Below, one piece after another: positions 41,343 through 50,233 of a stretch of DNA of 64,000 nucleotides (positions are counted from its first letter, which is position 1; every line of letters begins with the position of its first letter). The notes under the pieces are model-generated. The model saw nothing but the letters and a program-made list of their open reading frames with translations, searched no databases and was not told where the DNA came from. Source of the stretch: Akkermansia sp. (GTDB lineage Bacteria; Verrucomicrobiota; Verrucomicrobiia; Verrucomicrobiales; Akkermansiaceae); contig JAFSFD010000035.1 of assembly GCA_017435365.1 (NCBI GenBank), positions 1 through 64,000 of the forward strand, in the 5' to 3' direction. Both the position numbers and the translations under genes were made by a program.

Positions 41343-42260
41343 ATGATTCTGATTCTTTCTAACCGACGTGATGCCACCACCGACCTCCTCATGCCGCTTC
41401 TGGAGACGCATGCCGAGGTGTTCCGCTTCAATATCGACCTCTGGCGGGACTACTGCTGGAGCATAACTGCCACCGGCTACGAACTGCGCGACCCCACCGG
41501 GCGCACCTGCCGGGAGAGCGAAGTAGGCGCCGTGTACGACCGCAAGGTCATGTTCGACCCACCCCGCATCGATGTGCCGGCAGAAGGCTGCCCGGAAGCC
41601 TGGCTGCGCAACGAAGTGCTGCTTATCTGGAGCGGCATCAAGGATTTAGCCGTTCACAGCGGCAAATGCGCACTTGTTCATCCCTCCCCGCACGGCACCT
41701 GGTACAAAATGCGCCAGATGCGCCTGGCGGCAGAATATTTTCCCGTGCCTGCCTGGCAGATGCTGCACCGCGCCCCGGTACAGCTGGCGGGCGAGACCGT
41801 CTGCAAGACCAACGGAGTAGAACCCATGGGCAACGGGCAGATCCTCATGGTCAACAAAGTCGATCCCGCTTGGCTGGATACCGCCTACCCCTGGTTCCTG
41901 CAGCAATGCCTCAGCCTCGCCACACATGATGTCACCGTCGTCTACGTGAACGGCAAGCTCTTCGCCTACGAAATGCCCCGCGGCGGCAGCACCGACTGCC
42001 GCATCGACACCTTCAACAACGCCGACACCTGGACACCCTGCGAACTGACACCTGAGCAGAGCGACTCCGTCTGCCGCATGATGCGCCGCACCGGCCTCTC
42101 CTTCTCCCGGCTCGATTTCCTGCGCGATACCGACGGCACACTCCATTTCCTGGAATTCAACGTGAACGGCCAGTTCGCCTGGCTCGACCTGCACAACGAA
42201 CGCGGCCTCCTCACCGCCATCGCCCAGGAAATCCTCCGCGTCCACAATGCCCATACATAA
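41343..42260 (+). CDS. ATP-grasp peptide ligase, MvdC/MvdD (graspetide) type
   Basis: 305 aa. The N-terminus MILILSNRRDATTDLL...VFRFNIDLWRDY matches the pre-ATP-grasp start of graspetide ligases (ILT...D...FRxNTD). The C-terminal ATP/Mg site is RLDFLRDTDGTLHFLEFNVNG followed by QFAWLD, written here in two parts; it corresponds to the family's DFxxxxDGxxxFLExNPxGQWxW. These enzymes phosphorylate acidic side chains of a precursor and join them to Thr/Ser (ester) or Lys (amide). The precursor-like gene is 73 bases upstream. Confidence 0.85.
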   Translation: MILILSNRRDATTDLLMPLLETHAEVFRFNIDLWRDYCWSITATGYELRDPTGRTCRESEVGAVYDRKVMFDPPRIDVPAEGCPEAWLRNEVLLIWSGIKDLAVHSGKCALVHPSPHGTWYKMRQMRLAAEYFPVPAWQMLHRAPVQLAGETVCKTNGVEPMGNGQILMVNKVDPAWLDTAYPWFLQQCLSLATHDVTVVYVNGKLFAYEMPRGGSTDCRIDTFNNADTWTPCELTPEQSDSVCRMMRRTGLSFSRLDFLRDTDGTLHFLEFNVNGQFAWLDLHNERGLLTAIAQEILRVHNAHT

Positions 42261-42277
42261 TTCGCAACTTCCCCACC

Positions 42278-42373
42278 ATGTTCTATTCCTTTCTCCAATT
42301 CCTCGGCTACCTCACAGCCTTTATCTGCATTTTTGCAGGGATGCTCTACGGTCTGCTCTGCCTGTGTGGCTGA
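42278..42373 (+). CDS. 31-aa hydrophobic peptide in the graspetide locus
   Basis: A short frame starting 17 bases after the ligase stop. It encodes MFYSFLQFLGYL then a hydrophobic helix (TAFICIFAGMLYGLL) ending CLCG, with three cysteines and no charged residue. It would span the membrane once. No clear Shine-Dalgarno is seen. It could help export or anchor the peptide, or be chance; short but with no competing frame. Confidence 0.4.
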   Translation: MFYSFLQFLGYLTAFICIFAGMLYGLLCLCG

Positions 42374-42413
42374 GCGAATTTCTGAGCGATTGATATATAA
42401 TTAGCTTGTCAGC

Positions 42414-42785
42414 ATGTCGCTGAAATGCTATTTTTTCATCGTGGAACCACAAGACCAGAACGATCTGAAAAAGAGCATCAAAATATGGCTGAAGGCGAAC
42501 AATTACAGTTACGCCTGGCTGGCAGAGCGATGCTATGTATCCGAAGCCACGGTGCGGAACTGGATGGCCAAGAAGTTGATACCGGCCGCCAAGGAACATA
42601 TCATCCGCGAAATGGTCAAGGAGCTTCCCCTGGTGCTGCCGGGCCGCGTGCAGGTGGAAGAGGAGACCAAAATTACACTAAGTCTGGATGCCACCACCCG
42701 AGCCGCGCTGGAGAAGCGAGCCTTTGCCCAGGGAAAAACACTATCTGAATTCCTGGCCGATGAAATCTGCAGAATGAGCCATTGA
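42414..42785 (+). CDS. Small DNA-binding protein with HTH and ribbon-helix-helix-like halves
   Basis: 123 aa. Residues about 20-50 form a helix-turn-helix (NNYSYAWLAERCYVSEATVRNWMAKK). The C-terminal 40 residues resemble an RHH/Arc-type unit (TKITLSLDATTRAALEKRAFA, then GKTLSEFLADEI). This combination is not a family I can name. A TATAAT at 42396-42401 lies 12 bases before the ATG. The kinase gene follows 43 bases after the stop. It may regulate its neighbours. Confidence 0.65.
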   Translation: MSLKCYFFIVEPQDQNDLKKSIKIWLKANNYSYAWLAERCYVSEATVRNWMAKKLIPAAKEHIIREMVKELPLVLPGRVQVEEETKITLSLDATTRAALEKRAFAQGKTLSEFLADEICRMSH

Positions 42786-42828
42786 TACTGCTCATCAACC
42801 AATATCTATCTAGGACATGGAGCCCCTC

Positions 42829-44322
42829 ATGAACGACTTACCAGCGGGAACTTCGCTCGGACAATACAAGCTGCTAGAAACATCCAGACAAGGGGGATTC
42901 GGGATTCTTTACCGAGCCTGGGATACCAGGATGAACCGCCCGGTAGCGGTGAAGGAATGCTTTCCGGTCTCCATCTGCCACCGCAACCCGGCTACCGGCG
43001 AAGTGCAGCCACACTCGGAAGCGCTGAGGGCGCAGTACGAAACGGTGCTGAATGATATCCAGGAAGAAGCACAGACGCTTTCCGGGCTGCACCACGCGCG
43101 GATTGTCCCGGTATACGATATTTTCCGCTCGGCGGGCAGTCTCTTCTACGTGATGCCCTGGCTGGAAGGAGGCTCGCTGAGGGATAAGATTTCGGCACAG
43201 GAACGTATACCGGAGGAGCAGGCCTCCCTATGGCTGCTGGAGCTGCTGCCTGCGCTGGAATACCTGCACAGCAGGCAGATTATCCACCGCGATATCAAAC
43301 CGGGCAACATCATGTTCGATGACGAGGGCAAACCGGTGCTTGTGGATTTCGGCTCGGCCTTGAACCGCGCCACCAAGGTGGATACTACCACCCAGGGCGA
43401 ATTCTCCCCGGTATACGCCTCCCCCGAACAGATAAGCGGCAAGGGCAAGATTGGCCCCTGGACCGATTTGTACTCCCTGGCAGCCACCTGGTACGAGGTA
43501 CTTTCCGGAATGCAGCCCGAACCTGCCCAGCAGCGTCTCATCAAGGATGATTTGCTTCCCCTCCCCGCCGGAGACACGGTCCTGGAGCAAAGCATCATGC
43601 AGAATCTGGCCCTCGCGATGGAGCAACGCTGCCAGTCTGCCCAGGAATGGTACGACTGGCTCCTGGCGGGGAAATCGCCCGCAGCCATTACCCGCCGCCG
43701 CCGCGGCTCCTGGCTCAAGGGAGGGCTTCTGCTGCTCCTGGGCATGGGGATGGCCTTCTATGCCGGCACGAACATCTCCTCCCCGCAAGCAACGCAGGAA
43801 CCCGACAGGCAGAAGGAAAGCAGCATCAACATTTCTGAGAAGCTCTACCAGAAAATCTGCCAGCAACTTGGGCTATACCAACTTCAGCATCAATTAGAAG
43901 CCACACAGCAGCGGTACCCGGTCATCGAGCAGAACTTCCTGAAGGATGCAGGTGAGCTGCTGGAGAAAATCAGAGGACTTGCATCGCAGAAACAACCTTC
44001 CAAGCCCCTGCTACAGGAGTTCGATAAAATTGAAAGAAAGCTTAAAGAGCTCAGAGATAAGGCTCTCGCTGAAATCGACCTTAATATGCGCGAGGAATCA
44101 GAGATTTATTCTCAGTTGCAAGATAAAATCAGCAGCCCGGATGCTCATTACCCATGGAAGAACCAGCAGGAGTTCCTGATGCTCCAAAAAGTCAAACCCA
44201 GACTGGAGAAGGATTTTAAATCTGGAGTAGACTTCGGCACCTCGGTCAACATGAACATTTCTCAGTACGGGATTGAAGAATTGCGGAAGACAGAACGAGC
44301 ATTACAAGAAGGCTTGCGCTAG
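42829..44322 (+). CDS. Membrane-anchored Ser/Thr protein kinase (Hanks type)
   Basis: 497 aa. The kinase domain (residues 10-265) has the glycine loop QGGFG, catalytic Lys42 (VAVKE), HRDIKPGN with Asp155 and DFG at 173-175. A basic stop (RRRR) precedes one membrane helix (about 288-305). The C-terminal 190 residues are a charged, coiled-coil-like extracytoplasmic or sensor region. All catalytic residues are present. ATG 42829 fits the usual GTSLGQYKLLE start; ATG 42817 is 12 bases upstream. Targets unknown. Confidence 0.88.
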   Translation: MNDLPAGTSLGQYKLLETSRQGGFGILYRAWDTRMNRPVAVKECFPVSICHRNPATGEVQPHSEALRAQYETVLNDIQEEAQTLSGLHHARIVPVYDIFRSAGSLFYVMPWLEGGSLRDKISAQERIPEEQASLWLLELLPALEYLHSRQIIHRDIKPGNIMFDDEGKPVLVDFGSALNRATKVDTTTQGEFSPVYASPEQISGKGKIGPWTDLYSLAATWYEVLSGMQPEPAQQRLIKDDLLPLPAGDTVLEQSIMQNLALAMEQRCQSAQEWYDWLLAGKSPAAITRRRRGSWLKGGLLLLLGMGMAFYAGTNISSPQATQEPDRQKESSINISEKLYQKICQQLGLYQLQHQLEATQQRYPVIEQNFLKDAGELLEKIRGLASQKQPSKPLLQEFDKIERKLKELRDKALAEIDLNMREESEIYSQLQDKISSPDAHYPWKNQQEFLMLQKVKPRLEKDFKSGVDFGTSVNMNISQYGIEELRKTERALQEGLR

Positions 44323-44355
44323 ACCTGCAAGATTTCCTAACTCCATCTGAGCACA

Positions 44356-44388
44356 AGTGAAATTTCAAGTACTACTTGAGATTTCACT
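44356..44388. terminator. AT-rich hairpin after the kinase gene
   Basis: AGTGAAATTTCAAGT / ACTTGAGATTTCACT, 15-bp arms with one mismatch and a 3-nt loop; weak T tail. Confidence 0.5.
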
Positions 44389-44410
44389 CGTTTAAATGAA
44401 ACCATCTGAA

Positions 44411-44450
44411 GATAAAACCGCCGCGGCGGTACGAAGACCGGCGCGGCGGT
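44411..44450 (-). terminator. Terminator of the fuc operon
   Basis: ACCGCCGCG / CGCGGCGGT stem followed on the minus strand by TTTTATC, 25 bases beyond the fucA stop. Confidence 0.75.
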
Positions 44451-44474
44451 GAAAAGAGGTGAAAGAAGACAGGA

Positions 44475-45302
44475 TTAGTCCTTCTTCTGGCCTGCGATGC
44501 CCATGGTGTAGCCGTTGTACTCGCGGAAGTTGTACAGGGGCTGGCCTTCGGGCACGGCGTAGCCGATGTTCTTGCGGATGGCGAGGAAGTCGGCTATGCC
44601 GGCTTCATCCACCTGGTTGAGCTTGCCGCCGTGCATATCGGCGAAGAGCACCATCTTGCAGTAGGCATCGGCATTTTCCATGAACCACTCGGCTTCCTCG
44701 ATGTGACGGGCGCCGGTGATGACGCCGTGGTTCTCCATGAAGACGACGGTGCTCTGGCGGGAAGCCTCGGCCACGGCGGCGGCGGTCTCGGGGGAGCCGG
44801 GGGTGCCGTAGGGAGCCAGCGGGATGTGGCCCAGGAAGATATCAGCCTCAGGATTGATGCCGTTCGGAGGCACCATGCCGGCGAAGAGGAAGGCATTGCA
44901 GCACGGGGGATGCGCGTGGATGCAGGCGTTCACGCCCACTTCCTTCATCATGGCGATGTGGGTCTTCACCTCGCTGGTGGCGGGGCGGTAGCCGCAGAGC
45001 TGGCCGGCGTTCATATCCACCAGGCAGATATCGTCCACGGTCATGAAGCCCTTGGAGCAGAGCGTGGGGGAGCAGAGCACCAGGTCCTTGGCGACACGCA
45101 CGGAGAGGTTGCCACCGTTGCCGTCCACGTATTCGCGCTGCCAGAGGCGGCGGCCCATATCGACCATGCGCTCCTTGATAACGCGGATTTCGGGGCTGTT
45201 GAAGAAAGCGTCGATTTCTTCGCGGGTCTGCGGGTCGTAGTTCTCCCAGGGGAAGATGCGGTCCGGCAGAGCGGGTTTGATGTAGAGTTCGGGATTAGCC
45301 AT
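44475..45302 (-). CDS. fucA: Class II aldolase, probable L-fuculose-1-phosphate aldolase
   Basis: 275 aa. The zinc-aldolase signature is present: GNGGNLSVR, zinc histidines in CIHAHPP and VVFMENHGV, and acidic SPTLCSKG/TSEVKTH segments. It should split fuculose-1-phosphate into dihydroxyacetone phosphate and L-lactaldehyde. At 275 aa it is longer than E. coli FucA (about 215), closer to RhaD in size. The fucP-fucI-fucK context favours fucose; rhamnulose-1-phosphate is the alternative. Confidence 0.85.
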   Translation of the reverse strand: MANPELYIKPALPDRIFPWENYDPQTREEIDAFFNSPEIRVIKERMVDMGRRLWQREYVDGNGGNLSVRVAKDLVLCSPTLCSKGFMTVDDICLVDMNAGQLCGYRPATSEVKTHIAMMKEVGVNACIHAHPPCCNAFLFAGMVPPNGINPEADIFLGHIPLAPYGTPGSPETAAAVAEASRQSTVVFMENHGVITGARHIEEAEWFMENADAYCKMVLFADMHGGKLNQVDEAGIADFLAIRKNIGYAVPEGQPLYNFREYNGYTMGIAGQKKD

Positions 45303-45338
45303 ACTTAAAGTGAATAATGAATAGTGAATAATTAAGAA

Positions 45339-46760
45339 TTAAGAATAAAGTTCGGCGTAGGCGGGGCGCTGTTCGCCGGGGGTGATGAGGGTGTAGGTGA
45401 TGCCGAAGGCATCGCGGCAGGATTCGGGGGAATCGAACACCCCAGCCCCGGCGAAGGCATACATGGAAGCACCCAGCACGGTGCTTTCGGATACGTTGGA
45501 AATGCGGATGGGCAGGCCGAGGATATCGGCGCGCATCTGGGTCCACACCTTGTTGCGGGCGCCACCACCCACCAGCAGCAGGTCGGTGGACTTGAAGCCA
45601 CCCACCTTCTCCAGCTTCTCCAGGCGCTGCTTCAGGCGCAGGGTGAGGGCCTCCATGGCGGCACGGTAGATATGCGCACGGGTACGGCCCAGCACCAGGC
45701 CCTGAATGCTGCCGGGCACGGCATCGCTGGGCAGGAAATCGGGGATGAGCTTCACACCATCGCAGCCGGGGGCAATCTTCTCAGCCTCGGCATCCATGGT
45801 ATCGAAGCTTTCGCCATTGTAACAGGTGGCTTTCACCCACTCGATGATACCGCTGGCAATCCACTGCAGGCCGGGGTTGAGCAGGCCGGTCTTGCTGTCG
45901 TATTCCACGGTGGCACCGGCGGCGTAGTCCTCGGGCTCCAGGCTGGCCTTGGCGGTGCGCAGCATCAGGATTTCCCAGGTGCCGCTGGAGAGGAAGGGCT
46001 GGTTCTCCTGCACGCCGCTGCCGAAGAGGGCAAACTGCGTATCATGGCCGGTGGAAACGACCGGCACGGCATTCGGCAGGCCCAGCAGCTCGCAGGCGGC
46101 GGGGGTGAGGGTGCCGATGGTATCACCGGCATTCACCATGGGCGGGAAGAGCTCCTTGCGGATACCGATGGCGGAGAGAATCTCACTGCTCCAGTCGCCG
46201 GTGCAGAGGTCGGTCATCTGGGAGGTGCCGGCCATGGTGCGGTCCGTGGCCATCACGCCGGTGAGGCGGTGGGCCAGGATATTGGAAATGAAGAGCCAGG
46301 CATGTGCCTGCTCCACCAGCTCCGGGCGGTTCTCCTTCAGCCAGATGAGCTTGTAAATCGTATTGAATGCGAACTCACCCACACCGGAAATGGAATTGAG
46401 CATGCCCTGCGGCATGTACTCCGCCACGCGCTTCATCACCTCAGCCGTGCGCGGGCATTTCCAGGAAATCACCGGGTAGAGCAGCTCGCCGGCCTCGTTC
46501 ACCAGGGCGCCATCCACACCGAAGGTGGTGATGGTCACGGCCTTCACCTGCGAGGCATCTATCTGCGGCAGAATCTCGCGGGCACAAGTGGCCAGCTGGT
46601 TCAGGATGCGGTCGGCATTCCACACGTGGAAATCCGGGTTCTCGCTCCCCGCATCGGTGGAGTTGGGCTGGCTGGATTTGGCCACCAGCTGCCCTTTGTC
46701 ATCAACAAGAATGGCGCGTACATTGGTCGCGCCGCAGTCTAAGCAAAGTACGTATGCCAT
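45339..46760 (-). CDS. fucK: L-fuculokinase (FGGY family)
   Basis: 473 aa. The FGGY kinase fold shows LCLDCGATNVRAILVD (phosphate 1), TGHDTQFALFGSG, FLSSGTWEILML and LLLVGGGARNKVWTQMRADIL (adenosine motif). It phosphorylates L-fuculose. Start at 46760 (MAYVLCLDCG); the extra 11 codons upstream run into the intergenic hairpin. Position between fucI and fucA supports fucose over rhamnose specificity. Confidence 0.9.
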   Translation of the reverse strand: MAYVLCLDCGATNVRAILVDDKGQLVAKSSQPNSTDAGSENPDFHVWNADRILNQLATCAREILPQIDASQVKAVTITTFGVDGALVNEAGELLYPVISWKCPRTAEVMKRVAEYMPQGMLNSISGVGEFAFNTIYKLIWLKENRPELVEQAHAWLFISNILAHRLTGVMATDRTMAGTSQMTDLCTGDWSSEILSAIGIRKELFPPMVNAGDTIGTLTPAACELLGLPNAVPVVSTGHDTQFALFGSGVQENQPFLSSGTWEILMLRTAKASLEPEDYAAGATVEYDSKTGLLNPGLQWIASGIIEWVKATCYNGESFDTMDAEAEKIAPGCDGVKLIPDFLPSDAVPGSIQGLVLGRTRAHIYRAAMEALTLRLKQRLEKLEKVGGFKSTDLLLVGGGARNKVWTQMRADILGLPIRISNVSESTVLGASMYAFAGAGVFDSPESCRDAFGITYTLITPGEQRPAYAELYS

Positions 46761-46765
46761 ATCTG

Positions 46766-46807
46766 GAAAAAGCAGGCAAGCTGCCGGAGGCATTCCGGCA
46801 GCTTGCC
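46766..46807 (-). terminator. Intra-operon hairpin between fucI and fucK
   Basis: A 14-bp perfect stem GGCAAGCTGCCGGA / TCCGGCAGCTTGCC (46775-46807, 5-nt loop), then TGCTTTTTCC on the minus strand. It may lower fucKA expression relative to fucPI. Confidence 0.75.
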
Positions 46808-46820
46808 CAGGGGTGAGGGA

Positions 46821-48602
46821 TTAATACTTACCGTAGATGGGGCCGAAGTTGGCGCAGGCGCGGAAGTCGGCGCTTTCGGGGCACTCGGTGCCGAAGAGGC
46901 TCCAGGCAGCCGGGCGGTATACCTGGTCCTCGGGCACGTTGTGGGCGTACACCGGGATGCGGAGCATGGAGGCCAGGGTGATGATGTCAGCACCGATATG
47001 GCCGTAGGTCCAGGCGCCGTGGTTGGCACCCATGTTGGCCATGACGGTGTACACATCCTTGAAGCCGCCCTTGCCGGTAAGGCGCGGGGCAAACCAGGTG
47101 GTCGGCCAACCCGGGTCGGTGCGCTGGTCGAGCTTGTCGTTCACCTCCTGGGGCAGGTCGCAGGTCCAGCCTTCCACGATGGTAAGCACCGGGCCCTGGC
47201 CCTTCACCAGGTTCATGCGGATCATGGTCACAGGCACGCCGCCCTTGGACACGAAGTGCAGGCTGTAGCCGCCGCCGCGGAAGTACTCGCGGTTGGCCGG
47301 GCACCACTCGGAAGCACCCATCATGGCCTCGATATCGGCCTGGGTGGTCTCGCCGGTCTTCTTCATGATGGGGGTGCCATCGGGAGCAGTGGCGTGCATG
47401 TTGCCGTCCAGAGCGGTGGAACCGGAGTTGATGAGGTGCATAATGCCGTCCTTGGCCAGGCCTTCCATGGTGTAGCCGGTCACGCGCTTCACGGCGGCGG
47501 GGCTCCAGTAGGTGCGGATATCAGAGAAGCAGGCGGCGCGGCCGGTGAGCTGGTGCAGCAGGAGCATGCACACGCCGTTCATGGCGTCGTTCTCCGTGGC
47601 GAAGGGAATAGCCTCGCGCGGGCCGTTCCAGTCGAAGGTGCTGTTGAGCAGGGACTCGGCCATGTCGCCGTTCGGGTAGAAGTCCGTCCAGTGGCGCTGG
47701 CCCTGGAAGCCACCGCAGATAGCGTTGAAGCCCAGGCCCTCTTCCTCGCGGTCGATGGTCTTGAGGTAGGGGTTGCCGTGCATCATGTCGCGGAAGATGA
47801 TGGTCATCAGGATGCTTTCGCGCAGGGTGCGTTCCTTCTCCTCGGGGGAGAGCACCAGGTCGGGGCGGTTGCGGTCCGGACCAATCTTCACGTACTTCTT
47901 AGCCCACTCCATGGCCAGCTCGAACTCGGCCTTGTCGTAGATGCCCAGCTCCATGCGGCGGCGCACTTCGGTCATATCGACCGGCTGCACACGCATGCCG
48001 AGGTAGGCTTCCCAGAAGGAGTGGTCGAGAATGGAACCGGCAATGCCCATGGAGCATCCACCGATGGAGAGGTAGCCCTTGCCACGCAGGGTAGCCACGG
48101 TGAGACCGGCGCGGGCGAAGCGCAGAATCTTCTCTGCCACGTCCTCGGGGATGGTGGTGTCATCGGCATCCTGCACGTCGTGGCCGTAGATGGAGAAAGC
48201 GGGCACACCCTTCTGGGCATAGCCGGCCAGAGCAGCGGCCAGGTACACAGCGCCGGGGCGCTCGGTGCCATTGAAGCCCCAGATTGCCTTGGGCGTGGTG
48301 GCGTCCGTCTCAAAAGTCTCAGTGATGTAGCACCAGCAGGGGGTCACGATAAGGGAGCAGCCTACGTTGTTCTCAGCGAACTTCTGGTTGCAGGCTGCGG
48401 CTTCAGCCGGGCCACCGATGGTGGTATCGGCAATGATGCACTTGACCGGCTGGCCGTTGGCGTGGGTCACGTTGGCCTCAATGAGGGCAGCAGCGGCCTT
48501 GGCCATGTTCATGGTCTGATCCTCCAGGGACTCACGGACACCGAGGCGGCGGCCGTCAATCGTGGGGCGGATCCCGATGGTGGGCAATGTATCGTACTTC
48601 AT
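46821..48602 (-). CDS. fucI: L-fucose isomerase
   Basis: 593 aa, the length of E. coli FucI. Landmarks include [22 protein letters not shown] at the N-terminus (first 25 residues, read as [19 protein letters not shown]), [17 protein letters not shown], and the end [19 protein letters not shown]. It converts L-fucose to L-fuculose with a divalent metal. It lies 27 bases after fucP and is separated from fucK by a strong hairpin. Confidence 0.95.
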   Translation of the reverse strand: MKYDTLPTIGIRPTIDGRRLGVRESLEDQTMNMAKAAAALIEANVTHANGQPVKCIIADTTIGGPAEAAACNQKFAENNVGCSLIVTPCWCYITETFETDATTPKAIWGFNGTERPGAVYLAAALAGYAQKGVPAFSIYGHDVQDADDTTIPEDVAEKILRFARAGLTVATLRGKGYLSIGGCSMGIAGSILDHSFWEAYLGMRVQPVDMTEVRRRMELGIYDKAEFELAMEWAKKYVKIGPDRNRPDLVLSPEEKERTLRESILMTIIFRDMMHGNPYLKTIDREEEGLGFNAICGGFQGQRHWTDFYPNGDMAESLLNSTFDWNGPREAIPFATENDAMNGVCMLLLHQLTGRAACFSDIRTYWSPAAVKRVTGYTMEGLAKDGIMHLINSGSTALDGNMHATAPDGTPIMKKTGETTQADIEAMMGASEWCPANREYFRGGGYSLHFVSKGGVPVTMIRMNLVKGQGPVLTIVEGWTCDLPQEVNDKLDQRTDPGWPTTWFAPRLTGKGGFKDVYTVMANMGANHGAWTYGHIGADIITLASMLRIPVYAHNVPEDQVYRPAAWSLFGTECPESADFRACANFGPIYGKY

Positions 48603-48629
48603 ATACGTTTGATTTGGGTTAAATGGTTC

Positions 48630-50168
48630 TTATTTATCAGAGGAAGTAGTGGGCTTGCGGAAAATGAGGCTGTATACCAGCACCACCGCGAAGCAGATGG
48701 CGGGCACGATGAAGGAGGCACGCACCGCAGCGTGGGAGGTGCCCAGGTTCGTATCCCAGGTATTATCAAAGGCGGTGGTCAGGCAGAGCCAGGCACCCTC
48801 GGCATCGCCGATGATACCAGCCATCCACGGCGTAATGATGGCGCCACCCAGAATAGCCATGATGAGGCCGGCAGCACCCAGCTTCACATCGCGCTGGTTC
48901 AGACCACCCAGAGCGATGCCATAAATGGTCGGGAACATGAGGCTCATGCAGCCGGACATCGCGATGAGGCAGAGCACGTTCGCGGAGAAATCAAGACCGC
49001 CGATGGTGAAGAGCACCGTGCTGGGCAGGTAGATGGTGCCGGCGCAGCAGGCAATGGCTGCCACAGCAAACAGGCTCATCATGCTGGCAGGGTTGAACTT
49101 CTTCATGTAATAGGTAGCCCCCCAGCGGCAGACGATGAAGAGGATAAGGGAAATCAGGTAGTAGGTAGCTGCGGTAGCGGGGGTCACACCCAGCTCCTTG
49201 CAGCAATACACGTTCAGGTAGGTCCAGGCGGCAATCTGCACACCCACATAGAAGAACTGCGCAATCACACCGCACCAGTAGCGCGGCTGGCTCAGCAGCG
49301 AGAACAGCATGGCGCGGTAATCCCCCACCAGGAACAGGTACACAATCGGCCCCAGAGTACCACAGAGCACCCAGGCCACCTTGTCCATATCCGGGAACAG
49401 GAAGTAGAGCGTTGCCAACGGCACCACGGCAAACAGTGCCGCAATAAACACGCGGAGGCCACTACCCTGCCCCGTTTCTGCGGCAGGCTCCTGAGTCCCC
49501 TTGACTCGCAGGAAGAACACCCAGATAAGGAATGCAATACCGCAAAGTCCTACGTATGGAGCGCAGACCCAGAAGAGCTCATGATGCACAATCTCCTTGA
49601 GCTGCTCGGCGGGCATGGCGGCGCGTTCATCCGCCGTTGCAGGGTTCAGATTGCTCAGAATCAACTGCTGCGCCAGCAGAATCCCCGCAATGGAACCCAC
49701 CGGGTTGAACGCCTGGGCAAAGTTCAGACGGCGCACGGCCGTCTTCTCCGGCCCGAGGGAAATCACATAGGGGTTGCAGGTTGTTTCCAGCACCGAGCAG
49801 CCGGCCGCCACCACGAAGATGGCGATGAAATAAATATCAAAACTCTGGTTGATGCAGGCGGGGATGTAGCAGAGCGCGCCCAGGATATACACACCCAGGC
49901 CAATCAGCACACCCTTCTTATACGAGAATTCCTCGATAAGGATGGAGGCAAAGATTGCCAGCACGGCATAGGCTCCATAGAAAGCCACCTGCACCAGGGC
50001 CGCCTTTTCCTGCGGTATCGTAAAGATATTCTTGAAGGCGGGCACCAGGTTATCAGTCATGTTGTTCAGCAGGCCCCACAGCGCAAAGCAGCTGACCAGC
50101 ATAAAGAAGATGCTGCGATACTTCCGCGGCACCACCGGCGTCAGGTCTTTTTGAGATTTTTCGCTCAT
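48630..50168 (-). CDS. fucP: L-fucose:H+ symporter
   Basis: A 512-aa MFS transporter with about 12 membrane segments. The FucP acidic residues are kept in LLNNMTDNLVPAFK (Asp near residue 38) and CSVLETTCNPYV (Glu near residue 126). It is some 70 residues longer than E. coli FucP, mainly in a loop near residues 210-240. First gene of the operon; the promoter TTGACC-16-TAGAAT ends 7 bases before the ATG and a palindrome overlaps its -35 box. Confidence 0.93.
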   Translation of the reverse strand: MSEKSQKDLTPVVPRKYRSIFFMLVSCFALWGLLNNMTDNLVPAFKNIFTIPQEKAALVQVAFYGAYAVLAIFASILIEEFSYKKGVLIGLGVYILGALCYIPACINQSFDIYFIAIFVVAAGCSVLETTCNPYVISLGPEKTAVRRLNFAQAFNPVGSIAGILLAQQLILSNLNPATADERAAMPAEQLKEIVHHELFWVCAPYVGLCGIAFLIWVFFLRVKGTQEPAAETGQGSGLRVFIAALFAVVPLATLYFLFPDMDKVAWVLCGTLGPIVYLFLVGDYRAMLFSLLSQPRYWCGVIAQFFYVGVQIAAWTYLNVYCCKELGVTPATAATYYLISLILFIVCRWGATYYMKKFNPASMMSLFAVAAIACCAGTIYLPSTVLFTIGGLDFSANVLCLIAMSGCMSLMFPTIYGIALGGLNQRDVKLGAAGLIMAILGGAIITPWMAGIIGDAEGAWLCLTTAFDNTWDTNLGTSHAAVRASFIVPAICFAVVLVYSLIFRKPTTSSDK

Positions 50169-50175
50169 GCAGAGT

Positions 50176-50203
50176 ATTCTATCACATTCTGACCTCAGGT
50201 CAA
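50176..50203 (-). promoter_or_regulatory. Promoter of the fucPIKA operon with palindromic operator candidate
   Basis: TTGACC (50203-50198), 16-nt spacer, TAGAAT (50181-50176). The perfect palindrome TGACCTCAGGTCA at 50190-50202 overlaps the -35 box and spacer, a suitable repressor site. Confidence 0.65.
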
Positions 50204-50233
50204 CCTGGAAAAAACAACTATAGGTGAATTTTG

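Noticed and set aside
45303..45338. AT-rich repeat-like spacer AATAATGAATAGTGAATAATTAAG between fucA and fucK
   Set aside because: A similar AT-rich stretch occurs near 55920, but it is too short and low in complexity to call a repeat family.
46803..50192. A 1129-codon open frame on the plus strand across fucK, fucI and fucP
   Set aside because: It is antisense to three clearly recognised genes and has no known motif; such frames arise from the GC-rich codon bias.
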